NCBI RefSeq assembly: GCF_019297835.1
Contig: NZ_CP079203.1
Coordinates: 3,786,001 to 3,850,000, forward strand
Length of the DNA: 64,000 nucleotides
Direction of reading: 5' to 3'
Source: Sphingomonas sanguinis
GTDB taxonomy: Bacteria; Pseudomonadota; Alphaproteobacteria; Sphingomonadales; Sphingomonadaceae
In this document: positions 25,209 to 33,442 of the stretch, in pieces
Numbering within the stretch: the first letter of the stretch is position 1
How the letters are laid out: each line of letters starts with the position of its first letter
Program-made: the position numbers and the translations under genes
Notes under the pieces: model-generated
Database searches by the model: none
What the model saw: only the letters and a program-made list of their open reading frames with translations
What the model was told of the DNA's origin: nothing

Positions 25209-27860
25209 ATGTACATCAACGCTACCGGGACGGAGCTCAAACTCTCGTCCGCTGTTAATAACTGGACCATCACGGGCGTGGCCGGCGGTAGCCGCTTCGG
25301 CACGGCCAAGAACGACGTGTTCTTCGGTGTCGCCGGCGAAACGCTGTATGGCGGCGGGGGGGACGATACCTACTCGCTCTACGACGCCAGTGCGAAGGTG
25401 GTGGAGAAGGCCGGTGAGGGCATCGACACCATCAACGTCTATTATTGGGGCGGCATCGTCCTGCCCGACAATGTCGAGAACGTCTTCCTGATGTCGAAGG
25501 GCGCCAACTGGGCGACCGGTAACGCGCTGAACAACCTGATCGTCGCAGGCTCGGTCGGCGCCACGCTCGACGGCGGTGCGGGCGACGACGTGCTGGTCGG
25601 CGGCGCAGGGGCGGACATCTTCGTCATCAAGGCGGGCAACGGCTCCGACACGATCGAGAAGTTCCAGCCGGGCTGGGACGTGGTCAAGCTGAGCGGCTAT
25701 GGCTTTTCCAGCTTCAGCCAGCTCAAGGCCGCGTCGACCCAGGTGGGCAACGACGTCAGCATCAAGCTGTCGGCGAGCGAGACGCTGACCCTGCGGGGTA
25801 TCCAGCTGTCGTCGCTCGGCGCGTCGGACTTCAACCTGCCGCTGACGGCCAAGACGTCGGCGATGCTGACCGGCGTCGCCGACAAGATGGTCGCGACCAC
25901 CGGCCAGGCGTGGAACGTCAACGGCTGGTATATCTACAACAACAACTGGGGATCGAACGGCCTGACGGCGGGCAAGGATTACACGATCACCAACTCGTTC
26001 AACGCCAAGGACGTGACGGCGGGCCTGACCTTCAACTGGTCCTATCCGGTGGTATCCAACCTGGCGCCCAAGATCGTGGCCTTCCCGGAAGTCATCTTCG
26101 GCAACAGCCCGATGAACACCAACCCGACGGAAACGAAGAACGCGGTGTTCCCGGTCAAGCTGGCCGACCTGTCGGGCCTGTCGGCGAAGTACGACGTCAG
26201 CTTCGGTGGTACGGTCAGCGGCTTCAACGTCGCCTATGATATCTGGCTGAGCAAGTCGCCGACCGCCACGGGCGTCGAGGCGGTGTCCAACGAGATCATG
26301 ATCTGGGTGCACAAGGGCGATTTCGGGGCACATGGCGATCCGGCGGGCAGCTTCACGCTGAACGGCACGACCTTCCAGATCTTCCGCACCGGCACCTATA
26401 CCGCGCTGGTCGCGGACAAGGATATTCCGGCGGGCACGCTCGACCTTCAGGCGGTGTTCGCCAAGTTGACCCAGATGGGCATCACCTCGGGCACCGAATA
26501 TCTGCGCTCGGTCGAACTGGGGGCCGAAGTCGTGTCCGGCTCCGGCTGGCTGACGGTCAACGATCTCGACCTGACGGTCGCCAGCAAGGCGGCGGACGGG
26601 TCGATCAAGACGACGCTCGTCACCGGTGCGGGCAGCAGCGTCGTCCCCACCGCCAGCGCCGGGGTCGGCAGCGGAGCCAAGGCGGAGTCCGTCGCCGCGC
26701 CGGTTCCGGTGGCGCCGCCCGCACCGACGATCAAGCCTTCGGTCGCGAAGATCCTCGACGATAGCGGCCTTGCCGTGGGCACGCGCACGACGACCGTCGA
26801 CGCCGCCGGGACCGCGACGGTCACCAAGGTCGATCTGGCGGGCAAGTCGCTAGGCTTCGATCTCATCACCAACTCGGGTTCGGTGCAGACCACGCGCCAC
26901 TATTCGGGCGCGAATGTCCTGCTGGGCATCGACAAGGCCAATTATGCCGCCGACGGCACCGTCACGACCGAGCATTATGACGCTGGCTCGGTGTTCCGCG
27001 GGTCAGAGAAGGTGACGAAGACCGGCAACGTGGTCGTCACCGAATTTTACGACGCGAAGTTCGCGTTCCTGGGTTCGGAAAAGGCGACGACTGCCAGCAA
27101 CGGCAGCGTCACGACCGAAAGCTATGACGCCAAGTTCAAGCTGACCGGTGTCGAGAAGGTCACGACGGCAGCGGGCAGCGTCACCACCGAGCATTACGAC
27201 AGCGCGTGGAAGCTGATCGGCACGGACAAGGCGGTGACCAATCCCGACGGCACGGTGCAGGTCCAGCACTATGACGCCTCGTTCAAGCTGACGGCGGTGG
27301 ACGTCGTCAAGCAGGCCGGGCTGACCACCACGACCTGGCATTACAGCGGCGCATGGAAGCTGCTGGGCAGCGACGTCGCCACGCTGGGCTCGGACGGCGT
27401 GACCAAGACGCTGAGCTATGACGCGGCGGGCAAGCTGACCGCGACGAACCTCAGCGGTACGGACCGGGCGGAGACGCTGACCGGGTCGAGCGGCACCACC
27501 CATTTCCATGGCGGACTGGGCGGCGACACGCTGGTCGGCGGCAGCGGGGCGGACTATTTCCACCTCGACGCGGTGCCTGCGCAAGGCGATGTGGTCACGA
27601 TCCGCGGCTTCCAGACCGGCAGCGACAAGCTGGTGCTCGACCACACGGCCTTCGACAAGTTGGGCGCGGTCGGCGCGCTTTCGGTGACGGCGTTCGAGGT
27701 CGGCACCAAGGCGACCAGCGCCTCGACACGGCTGGTCTACGATCAGGCCAAGGGCGATCTCTACTATGACGATGACGGCAACGGCGCCCATGCGCCGATC
27801 CTGCTGGCCCATATCGGTGCCGATGCGGTGCTGAAGGCGAGCAACTTCCTGATCTCGTGA
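25209..27860 (+). CDS. RTX-type secreted protein with GH12-like catalytic domain and tandem repeats
   Basis: ATG at 25209 gives 883 residues; the frame is open from TTG 25149, but that extension lacks domain character. An N-terminal RTX-like region (about 30-180) has GGGGDDTYSLYD and GGAGDDVLVGGAGADIF calcium motifs. A GH12-like domain follows (about 215-460), with NVAYDIWLS, the nucleophile strand NEIMIWV (E362) and the acid/base LGAEVVSG (E440). About eight 24-25-residue repeats with a TTEHYDAxFKLxG core come next, then a C-terminal RTX block (GGLGGDTLVGGSGADYF) and a secretion-signal-like end (LKASNFLIS). There is no Sec signal. The type I transporter and adaptor genes follow, so I infer type I secretion of a glycanase. 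Confidence 0.85.
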   Translation: MYINATGTELKLSSAVNNWTITGVAGGSRFGTAKNDVFFGVAGETLYGGGGDDTYSLYDASAKVVEKAGEGIDTINVYYWGGIVLPDNVENVFLMSKGANWATGNALNNLIVAGSVGATLDGGAGDDVLVGGAGADIFVIKAGNGSDTIEKFQPGWDVVKLSGYGFSSFSQLKAASTQVGNDVSIKLSASETLTLRGIQLSSLGASDFNLPLTAKTSAMLTGVADKMVATTGQAWNVNGWYIYNNNWGSNGLTAGKDYTITNSFNAKDVTAGLTFNWSYPVVSNLAPKIVAFPEVIFGNSPMNTNPTETKNAVFPVKLADLSGLSAKYDVSFGGTVSGFNVAYDIWLSKSPTATGVEAVSNEIMIWVHKGDFGAHGDPAGSFTLNGTTFQIFRTGTYTALVADKDIPAGTLDLQAVFAKLTQMGITSGTEYLRSVELGAEVVSGSGWLTVNDLDLTVASKAADGSIKTTLVTGAGSSVVPTASAGVGSGAKAESVAAPVPVAPPAPTIKPSVAKILDDSGLAVGTRTTTVDAAGTATVTKVDLAGKSLGFDLITNSGSVQTTRHYSGANVLLGIDKANYAADGTVTTEHYDAGSVFRGSEKVTKTGNVVVTEFYDAKFAFLGSEKATTASNGSVTTESYDAKFKLTGVEKVTTAAGSVTTEHYDSAWKLIGTDKAVTNPDGTVQVQHYDASFKLTAVDVVKQAGLTTTTWHYSGAWKLLGSDVATLGSDGVTKTLSYDAAGKLTATNLSGTDRAETLTGSSGTTHFHGGLGGDTLVGGSGADYFHLDAVPAQGDVVTIRGFQTGSDKLVLDHTAFDKLGAVGALSVTAFEVGTKATSASTRLVYDQAKGDLYYDDDGNGAHAPILLAHIGADAVLKASNFLIS
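26886..27450 (+). repeat. Eight tandem 24-25-codon repeats inside the RTX gene
   Basis: Successive units share the pattern TTEHYDAxFKLxGxxK followed by a variable 7-9-residue part ending in GTV or GSV. The fourth to sixth units are the most alike. The conserved His-Tyr-Asp core recalls YD-type beta-hairpin repeats. They separate the GH12-like domain from the C-terminal RTX block and may bind the polysaccharide or act as a spacer. Confidence 0.7.
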
Positions 27861-27888
27861 TCGGGACGGGAACCCATGACGACGGGGC

Positions 27889-27920
27889 GGGGCGGCAGCG
27901 ATGCCGCCCCGTTTCCGTTT
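27889..27920 (+). terminator. Rho-independent terminator of the RTX gene
   Basis: A perfect 9-bp stem, GGGGCGGCA (27889-27897) with TGCCGCCCC (27902-27910), has a GCGA loop and is followed by GTTTCCGTTT. It lies 28 bases after the RTX stop codon, so the transporter genes downstream probably need their own promoter. Confidence 0.75.
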
Positions 27921-27934
27921 GGGGTTCGAGAATG

Positions 27935-28177
27935 GATCGACATTCCCTTCGTATCTCCCTCTCCCCTGGATAGGGGAGAGGGTTAGCGGAGCTTGCCAGC
28001 GTGCTGGCTAGCGCAGCTTGGGTGAGGGGTTGAGCGAGCCTTTGGCTCGCGCGCGCTTTGCGCGCCCACCCCTCACCCAGCTCCGACTAAGCCTTTGCTC
28101 ACGCAAAGACCAAGTCTGCGCAACCCTCTCCCCTCTCCGAGGGGCGAGGGAGTGGAATGCGCTCATGAGCGTCGATC
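27935..28177. repeat. ~245-bp palindromic intergenic repeat, copy 1
   Basis: This non-coding element is almost identical in its core (27956-28151) to the copy at 33082-33331. It contains nested inverted repeats: TCCCTCTCCCC with the closing AGGGGCGAGGGA, AGAGGGTT with AACCCTCT, and GGGTGAGGGGT with ACCCCTCACCC. A variable central hairpin is built on GAGC...GCTC. The copies diverge most in that central hairpin, with apparent compensatory changes, suggesting the folded RNA or cruciform is conserved. It separates the RTX gene from the transporter genes. Confidence 0.85.
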
Positions 28178-28286
28178 GACCCTAGTTTCTGGAAAGACCC
28201 GAAAATCCGCCTCGCTTGACGGGATTTTAACCGCTGCGGTTGCAAATGCCGACTACGCAATTCCGTGAGGTCAAAGGGTTTTCACC

Positions 28287-30029
28287 ATGCAAGACGCCGT
28301 CAGCGAGAGGCCCTGGATTCGGGCCGCCATCGCCACGTGTCGGCCTCACCTGATGGTGGCGGCCGGGTTCAGCGCCATCGGCAATCTGCTGTACCTGTCG
28401 CCGTCGCTGTTCATGCTCCAGGTCTATGACCGGGTCGTGCCGACCGGCGGCATCGCGACGCTGGTGGCCATCGGGCTTCTGACGCTGGCCGCGCTCGCCG
28501 CGATGGCAACCTTCGAATGGCTGCGGTCGCGGGTGCTGGCGCGCGCGAGCCTGCGGCTGGAGGCGCAGCTGACCGGTCCCGCGCTCGATCTGGCGCTGCG
28601 CCATTCGGGGCTGAGCCGCCTGCAGCGCGCCGAGGTCGTCCGCGACGTCGACACGCTGCGCCAGGGGATCGCCAGCCCGGCGATCGTCGCTCTGCTCGAC
28701 CTGCCCTGGACGCCGATCTACATCATCGTCGCCTTCATGCTCCACTGGTCGCTGGGCGTCATGACGATCGGCGCGGCGGGGCTGCTGCTGGTGCTGGCGC
28801 TGGCGAATGAGCGCGCGACCAGCCGTCCGATGAAGCTGGCGGGCGATGCGGCCAGCATCGCGCATCAGCGACAGGCCCATGCCACCGCCCATGCCTCCGA
28901 AGTGCGGGCGCTGGGCATGGCGCGGGCGCTGGTCTCGCTCCAGATGATCGAGCGTTCGACCGCCAACACGCTGCAGATGCGCGCCAGCTTCGCCGCAAAC
29001 ACCTATGGCGGCTGGATCAAGTTCGTGCGCCTGGCGCTGCAATCGGCGGTGCTGGGGCTGGGCGCGGTGCTGGTCATCGCCAATGACATTTCGGCAGGCT
29101 CGATGATCGCCGCCTCGCTGCTGATGGCGCGCGCGCTGGCCCCGATCGAGCAGGTCGTAGGCGCGTGGAAGACCATCCTCCAGTCGCGCATCGCCTTCAC
29201 TCGCCTCGACGCGGCGTTCGGCGTGCGGGTGACCCATGTGCCGACCCAGCTTCCCGCCCCGACCGGCACCATCCAGGTCGAGAACCTGACCGTGCTGGCC
29301 AGCGGCACCGAGCGCGTCGCGCTGGCCGATGCCAGCTTCTCGGTCACGCCGGGCGAAGTGATCGGCATCATCGGGCCCAGCGGGTCGGGCAAGTCGACGC
29401 TGATCCGCGCCATGGCGGGCGGGTGCGAGGCCGCGCGCGGGCATGTCCGCTTCGACGGCGTGTCGCGCGCTGACTGGGACGGCGAGGCGCTGGCCGCGCA
29501 TATCGGCTTCATGCCGCAGGATTATGTGCTGTTCGCCGGTTCGGTGAAGGAGAATATCTCGCGCTTCGCAGGGGTGCTGGGCGGCGATCCGGCGGCGATC
29601 GACCGCGACGTGCTGGCGGCGGCGCAGGCGGTCGGCGCGCATGAGATGATCGGGCGGCTGCCCATGGGCTATGACACGCAGATCGGTGGCGCCGGGGGCG
29701 TCGGCCTGTCCGCCGGTCAGGCACAGCGCATCGCGCTGGCCCGTGCGCTCTATGGCAATCCCGCCATCCTGCTGCTCGACGAGCCGACCGCCAATCTCGA
29801 CGCGGAGGCGCAGCAATGCTTTGCCAGCCTGCTCGGCGATCTGCGCCAGCGCGGCGTCACGATCCTGTTCGCCAGCCACAGCATGGATATGCTGGCGGCG
29901 GCGGACAAGCTGCTGGTGATGGCGGCCGGGCGCGTTCAGCGCCTCGCCCCCAGGGCCGAACTTCGTCCCGCCGAATCCGAGGCGCCCGTCACGCCCGCTT
30001 CCTTCAAGACAAGGGTTGCCTTTCAATGA
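28287..30029 (+). CDS. Type I secretion ABC transporter (PrsD/AtrD-like)
   Basis: The 580-residue protein joins an N-terminal membrane domain of about six helices to an ATPase domain with Walker A GPSGSGKST (K369), the Q-loop FMPQDYVLFAG, signature LSAGQAQRIALARAL, Walker B ILLLDEPTANLD and the switch histidine in ASHS. It lacks the N-terminal peptidase-like domain of HlyB, as expected for PrsD/PrtD-type exporters of RTX enzymes. Sphingan loci carry a comparable pair named atrD/atrB. The likely cargo is the RTX GH12-like protein encoded just upstream. The stop overlaps the adaptor start (ATGA). Confidence 0.92.
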   Translation: MQDAVSERPWIRAAIATCRPHLMVAAGFSAIGNLLYLSPSLFMLQVYDRVVPTGGIATLVAIGLLTLAALAAMATFEWLRSRVLARASLRLEAQLTGPALDLALRHSGLSRLQRAEVVRDVDTLRQGIASPAIVALLDLPWTPIYIIVAFMLHWSLGVMTIGAAGLLLVLALANERATSRPMKLAGDAASIAHQRQAHATAHASEVRALGMARALVSLQMIERSTANTLQMRASFAANTYGGWIKFVRLALQSAVLGLGAVLVIANDISAGSMIAASLLMARALAPIEQVVGAWKTILQSRIAFTRLDAAFGVRVTHVPTQLPAPTGTIQVENLTVLASGTERVALADASFSVTPGEVIGIIGPSGSGKSTLIRAMAGGCEAARGHVRFDGVSRADWDGEALAAHIGFMPQDYVLFAGSVKENISRFAGVLGGDPAAIDRDVLAAAQAVGAHEMIGRLPMGYDTQIGGAGGVGLSAGQAQRIALARALYGNPAILLLDEPTANLDAEAQQCFASLLGDLRQRGVTILFASHSMDMLAAADKLLVMAAGRVQRLAPRAELRPAESEAPVTPASFKTRVAFQ

Positions 30030-31387
30030 GCGCCATCACGCACAATCCGGTCGGCCCGTGGAGCGCCCCGGACCGTCTGCCGAACGATGATCCGCGCAAG
30101 GAGCTGATGATCGGGGCCGCGCTTGCCGGGGCGCTGGTGCTCGGTTTCGGCGGCTGGGCCGTGACGACGCGGCTCGATGCGGCGGTGATCGGGCAGGGCG
30201 TCGTCCGTATCGACGAGGCGCGTCAGGTCATTCAGGCGCCGCAGTCGGGGGTGGTCTCCACCGTGCCGGTCCATAATGGCGACCATGTGCGGCGCGGCGA
30301 CATGCTCGTTGCCTTTGCCGATGTCGATGCGGTCGCGCAGGAGCGGGCCATGGCGGCGCGGACGCTGGGGCTGGAGGCGGAGATCGCCCGGCTGGAGGCG
30401 GAGCTTGCCAATCGCCCGACCATCACGGCTCCGGCGCGCTTCGCCACGCTGACCGGCGACGACCGGCGGATCGCCGACGATGCGATGCGCATGGCGCAGG
30501 CCCAGTTCGAGGCGGGCCGCGCGCTGGAAGCGTCCGAGCGCGGCGTGCTGGCGGATCGTGGCGCACAGATCGGCCACCAGATCGACGGCTATCGCCAGCG
30601 CCTGTTGTCCAGCCGCCGCCAGAGCGAACTCAGCAACGAGGAACTCGCCAGCTATCGCACCCTGTACCAGAAGGGACTGGCGACCAAGCCGCGCCTGCTG
30701 GCGCTGGAACGCTCGGTCGCGGCGATCGACGGCGATACGGGGGCGGCCGTCACCGAGATTGCCCGGCTGCACAGCGCCGCCGGGGAAGCCCGGCTCCAGC
30801 TGGTGCAGGCCCGGAGCGAACGGTCGCGCCAGTCGGCCGAACGGCTCCGCGCCGCGCAGACCGAATTCGCCACCGCGCTGCCGCAATGGCAGGCGACGGC
30901 CGAGCAGCTTCGCCGCACCGTGGTCCGCGCACCGAGCGACGGCGTCGTGACCGCGTTGCGGACGCGGGTGCCGGGCGCCGTGCTCCAGGCGGGCGCACCG
31001 CTGCTGGAAATCGTGCCGGAGCGGGGCGCGCTGAGCGTCGAGACCCGCGTCTCGGTCGCCGATGCCAATGATCTGCGGCCGGGGCAGGCCGCCGAGGTCA
31101 AGCTGTCGGTCCTGCACGGACGGCTGCTGCCGCCGGTCAAGGGCGTCGTGTCGCGCGTCTCGGCCGACAGCCAGGAAGATGAGAAGACCGGCCAGCCCTA
31201 TTATACCGCGACCGTCCGCCTGTCGGCCGCCGAGCTGAACCGCGTCGCCCGGATGGGTGAGGTGGAAGGCGGCGTGCGCGCCGGTACGCCGGTCGAGGTG
31301 GTGGTCGCGACCAAGCCACGCAGCGCGCTGGGCTTCCTGCTCGGCCCGCTGACCAGTCGCCTGTCGGGCACCTTCTCGCAGCGCTAA
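30026..31387 (+). CDS. HlyD-family type I secretion membrane-fusion protein (PrsE/AtrB-like)
   Basis: ATG at 30026 overlaps the transporter stop, which fixes the start within a longer open frame (453 residues). The product has one N-terminal membrane helix (about 29-48), a lipoyl-like half motif (VIQAPQSGVVSTVPVHNGDHVRRGDML), a long alpha-helical hairpin (about 95-290) and the second half motif RRTVVRAPSDGVVTALR. The C-terminal beta domain contains PGQAAEVKLS. It bridges the ABC transporter to an outer-membrane TolC-type channel, which is not encoded in this window. Confidence 0.92.
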   Translation: MSAITHNPVGPWSAPDRLPNDDPRKELMIGAALAGALVLGFGGWAVTTRLDAAVIGQGVVRIDEARQVIQAPQSGVVSTVPVHNGDHVRRGDMLVAFADVDAVAQERAMAARTLGLEAEIARLEAELANRPTITAPARFATLTGDDRRIADDAMRMAQAQFEAGRALEASERGVLADRGAQIGHQIDGYRQRLLSSRRQSELSNEELASYRTLYQKGLATKPRLLALERSVAAIDGDTGAAVTEIARLHSAAGEARLQLVQARSERSRQSAERLRAAQTEFATALPQWQATAEQLRRTVVRAPSDGVVTALRTRVPGAVLQAGAPLLEIVPERGALSVETRVSVADANDLRPGQAAEVKLSVLHGRLLPPVKGVVSRVSADSQEDEKTGQPYYTATVRLSAAELNRVARMGEVEGGVRAGTPVEVVVATKPRSALGFLLGPLTSRLSGTFSQR

Positions 31388-31408
31388 GGTCGGTCGCTGA
31401 CCACAAGG

Positions 31409-31444
31409 CCCGCCCGTTTCCCCTGCATGAGGGAAATGGGCGGG
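31409..31444. terminator. Strong hairpin after the type I secretion operon
   Basis: CCCGCCCGTTTCCC (31409-31422) pairs with GGGAAATGGGCGGG (31431-31444) over 14 positions with one G-T wobble and an 8-base loop. It starts about 22 bases after the adaptor stop. No U-tract follows, so it may act as a terminator with other factors or protect the mRNA end. Confidence 0.6.
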
Positions 31445-31555
31445 TGTGGCCCTTGCGGCTCTGAATTATCCGAGCTGTCCTACAGGTCGAATGTGAACAT
31501 ATAGGGAACTCCGCCGATTCGTCCGATGGTCGGGCGGGCGGCAGGAGAAGCCTTC

Positions 31556-31822
31556 ATGCCTGATCCCTTTGCCATGATGGGCGACAGTGCCTTGTCGCCT
31601 TCGCTCGCGCCCTATGCCCTTGTGCCGCATGACAGCAACGAGGTCGCCGTGATCCCCAAGGGCATCTATGTCGGGACCGGCGGCGACGTGACGTTGCGCG
31701 GTTTGGGGGCCACGGCCGACGTGACCTATCGCAACCTTTCGGATGGCAGCTATATTGCGGTCCGCGCGCAATATGTCCGCGCGACCGGCACCACCGCCAC
31801 CGATCTGGTGGGGGAAGCCTGA
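31556..31822 (+). CDS. Spike base protein-like small protein (gene transfer agent / phage tail type)
   Basis: ATG at 31556 has an AGGAGA ribosome site and gives 88 residues. The sequence PHDSNEVAVIPKGIYVGTGGDVTLRG...VTYRNLSDGSYIAVRAQYVRATGTTATD matches the pattern I know for the spike base protein family of Rhodobacter capsulatus gene transfer agent (RCAP_rcc01079 type). Key elements are the aliphatic IYVGTGGDV strand and the RATGTTATD end. No capsid or tail genes are nearby. It is coupled to the SGNH gene (TGATG), so the two probably act as a unit, perhaps as a trimeric base carrying an esterase. Confidence 0.6.
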   Translation: MPDPFAMMGDSALSPSLAPYALVPHDSNEVAVIPKGIYVGTGGDVTLRGLGATADVTYRNLSDGSYIAVRAQYVRATGTTATDLVGEA

Positions 31823-33060
31823 TGCCCCGGACCTCCGGCAATGGCGGTGGCCTTTCCGCCTCGACGCTCGCGCGCAGCGACCCGCGCCGGACGCTCTATC
31901 CGGCCGCGCTCCGGCATGTCGGTAACCGCGTGGCGCTCGCCAACCAGAAATCGGGTGCCCAGACGCGCAGCGGCTGGCGATGCTGGCAGATGTCTTACGT
32001 GCCGCTTACCGCGATTCAGGTCGGCATCTGGAACGGCCTTATCAACTCGGCGCTGAGCGGGGTGGAGACGGGCTGCGGCGGCCCGTTGACCGTCGCGCTG
32101 TCGGTGGAATATCCGCTCGGCACCTTCACCCGGCTGACCTGGAACGGCGCGGCGATGGGCATGGTCGCCGACAATGCGGTGGGACTGACCGATCTCGTGC
32201 CGCTGCCGGTCGCGATCCCGCCCTATGCACGGTTCCGGATCGCGGGCGATTATCGCTATCTGTCGGGTGGAACGGTGCCGTCCTGCGGCTGGTCCAATGT
32301 GTGCGACCGTGGGATGGGCGACGAATATCAAGTCGGGACGACGGACGACTTCACCATGAACGCCACCGTGCTGGGCAGCGGCCCGGCCAATGCGGTGTTC
32401 CCGGTGCTGGTGCGTGGCCGCTCGGATCGGCCGGTCTGGGGCGTGGTCGGCGACAGCATCACGGCGGGGGTGGGCGATACGCTGTTCGACCCCAGCGGCG
32501 GGCGCGGGCTGGTCGGCCGGGCGCTCGCGGAATGGGGGCCGCACCTGAATTACGGCGTGCCCGGTGATCGGGCAACCTGGTATGCGGTGGGCTCGACCCG
32601 GCGTCGGCAGATGCTGGCACTGGGCGGCGCGACGGCGGCGGTGCTGCAACTGGGGATCAACGACATCACCTCCGGGCGCACCGCCACGCAGCTGGCGGCG
32701 GATCGCGCCACGATCCGGAGCGCGCTGTCGGGTGTGTCGGTCTATGACACCACGCTGCCGCCGACCACCTCCAGCTCGGATTCCTGGCGGACGGCCGCGA
32801 ACCAGACGGTTGCGCCGTCCTCGACCCAGCGGACCGCGTTCAACACCGCGCTGCGTAGCGGGCCGATGCCGGGATCGGCGGGGGTGATCGACATTGCGGG
32901 GCATCTGGAAACCTCGACCGCGTTCGAACATGGCCCGGTGCTCGACGGCGGCGTGTGGAATCCCCGCTTCATGGCGGGCGGCGACGGCACCCACCCCAGC
33001 ACGGCCGGGCTGATCGCGGTCAAGCCCGTGGTGCAGGCGGCGCTGTCGGTCCTGCGTTGA
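31822..33060 (+). CDS. SGNH/GDSL-type hydrolase paired with the spike-base-like protein
   Basis: The 412-residue protein starts one base inside the previous stop. A beta-rich N-terminal part of ~200 residues has no family I recognise. It is followed by an SGNH domain: GDSIT (S212) as block I, GIND as block III and DGTHPS (D388, H391) as block V. No Sec signal peptide is evident. SGNH enzymes include carbohydrate esterases that remove acetyl groups from polysaccharides and phage tail-associated deacetylases. With four acyltransferases in the locus, deacylation of the EPS is a reasonable inference. How it would leave the cell is unclear. Confidence 0.75.
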   Translation: MPRTSGNGGGLSASTLARSDPRRTLYPAALRHVGNRVALANQKSGAQTRSGWRCWQMSYVPLTAIQVGIWNGLINSALSGVETGCGGPLTVALSVEYPLGTFTRLTWNGAAMGMVADNAVGLTDLVPLPVAIPPYARFRIAGDYRYLSGGTVPSCGWSNVCDRGMGDEYQVGTTDDFTMNATVLGSGPANAVFPVLVRGRSDRPVWGVVGDSITAGVGDTLFDPSGGRGLVGRALAEWGPHLNYGVPGDRATWYAVGSTRRRQMLALGGATAAVLQLGINDITSGRTATQLAADRATIRSALSGVSVYDTTLPPTTSSSDSWRTAANQTVAPSSTQRTAFNTALRSGPMPGSAGVIDIAGHLETSTAFEHGPVLDGGVWNPRFMAGGDGTHPSTAGLIAVKPVVQAALSVLR

Positions 33061-33081
33061 GCCGTATGAGGAACTAGGCCG

Positions 33082-33331
33082 GATCGACATTCATAATGGC
33101 CCTTTCCTCCCTCTCCCATGGACAGGGGAGAAGGTTAGCGGAGCTTGCCAGCCTGCTGGCTAGCGCAGCTTGGGTGAGGGGTTGAGCAAGCCGGAGGCTC
33201 GCGCTCGCTTTGCGAGCAATCACCCCTCACCCAGCTCCGACTAAGTCTTTGCTCACGCAAAGACCAAGCCTGCGCAACCCTCTCCCCTCTATGAGGGGCG
33301 AGGGAAGGATAGCTATGGCTGAATGTCGATC
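33082..33331. repeat. ~245-bp palindromic intergenic repeat, copy 2
   Basis: This is the second copy of the element at 27935, in the same orientation. Its outer ends form GATCGACATTC...GAATGTCGATC, a clean terminal inverted repeat. Inside are the same nested arms (TCCCTCTCCC/AGGGGCGAGGGA, GGGTGAGGGGTTG/CACCCCTCACCC) and a different central hairpin (GAGCAAGCCGGAGGCTCGC). It lies between the SGNH gene and the OafA-SGNH acyltransferase gene. The two copies bracket a 4.9-kb block of four genes. Confidence 0.85.
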
Positions 33332-33442
33332 GCCCCTGACTCTCGGGCAAGAGGCGCCGTAGCGTCTTTCGGGTTCGTTTTGGGATGGAGGGGCCTATCC
33401 GCGCGATTGAGATGGACGCGCGGGTAGGCCTATAGCCCTGGC

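Noticed and set aside
28227..30026. Minus-strand frame of about 600 codons opposite the ABC transporter gene
   Set aside because: It has no recognisable motif, while the plus strand carries complete ABC ATPase motifs.
31822..33060. Prophage in the EPS locus, suggested by the spike-base-like gene
   Set aside because: No capsid, portal, terminase, tail or lysis genes are present around it.
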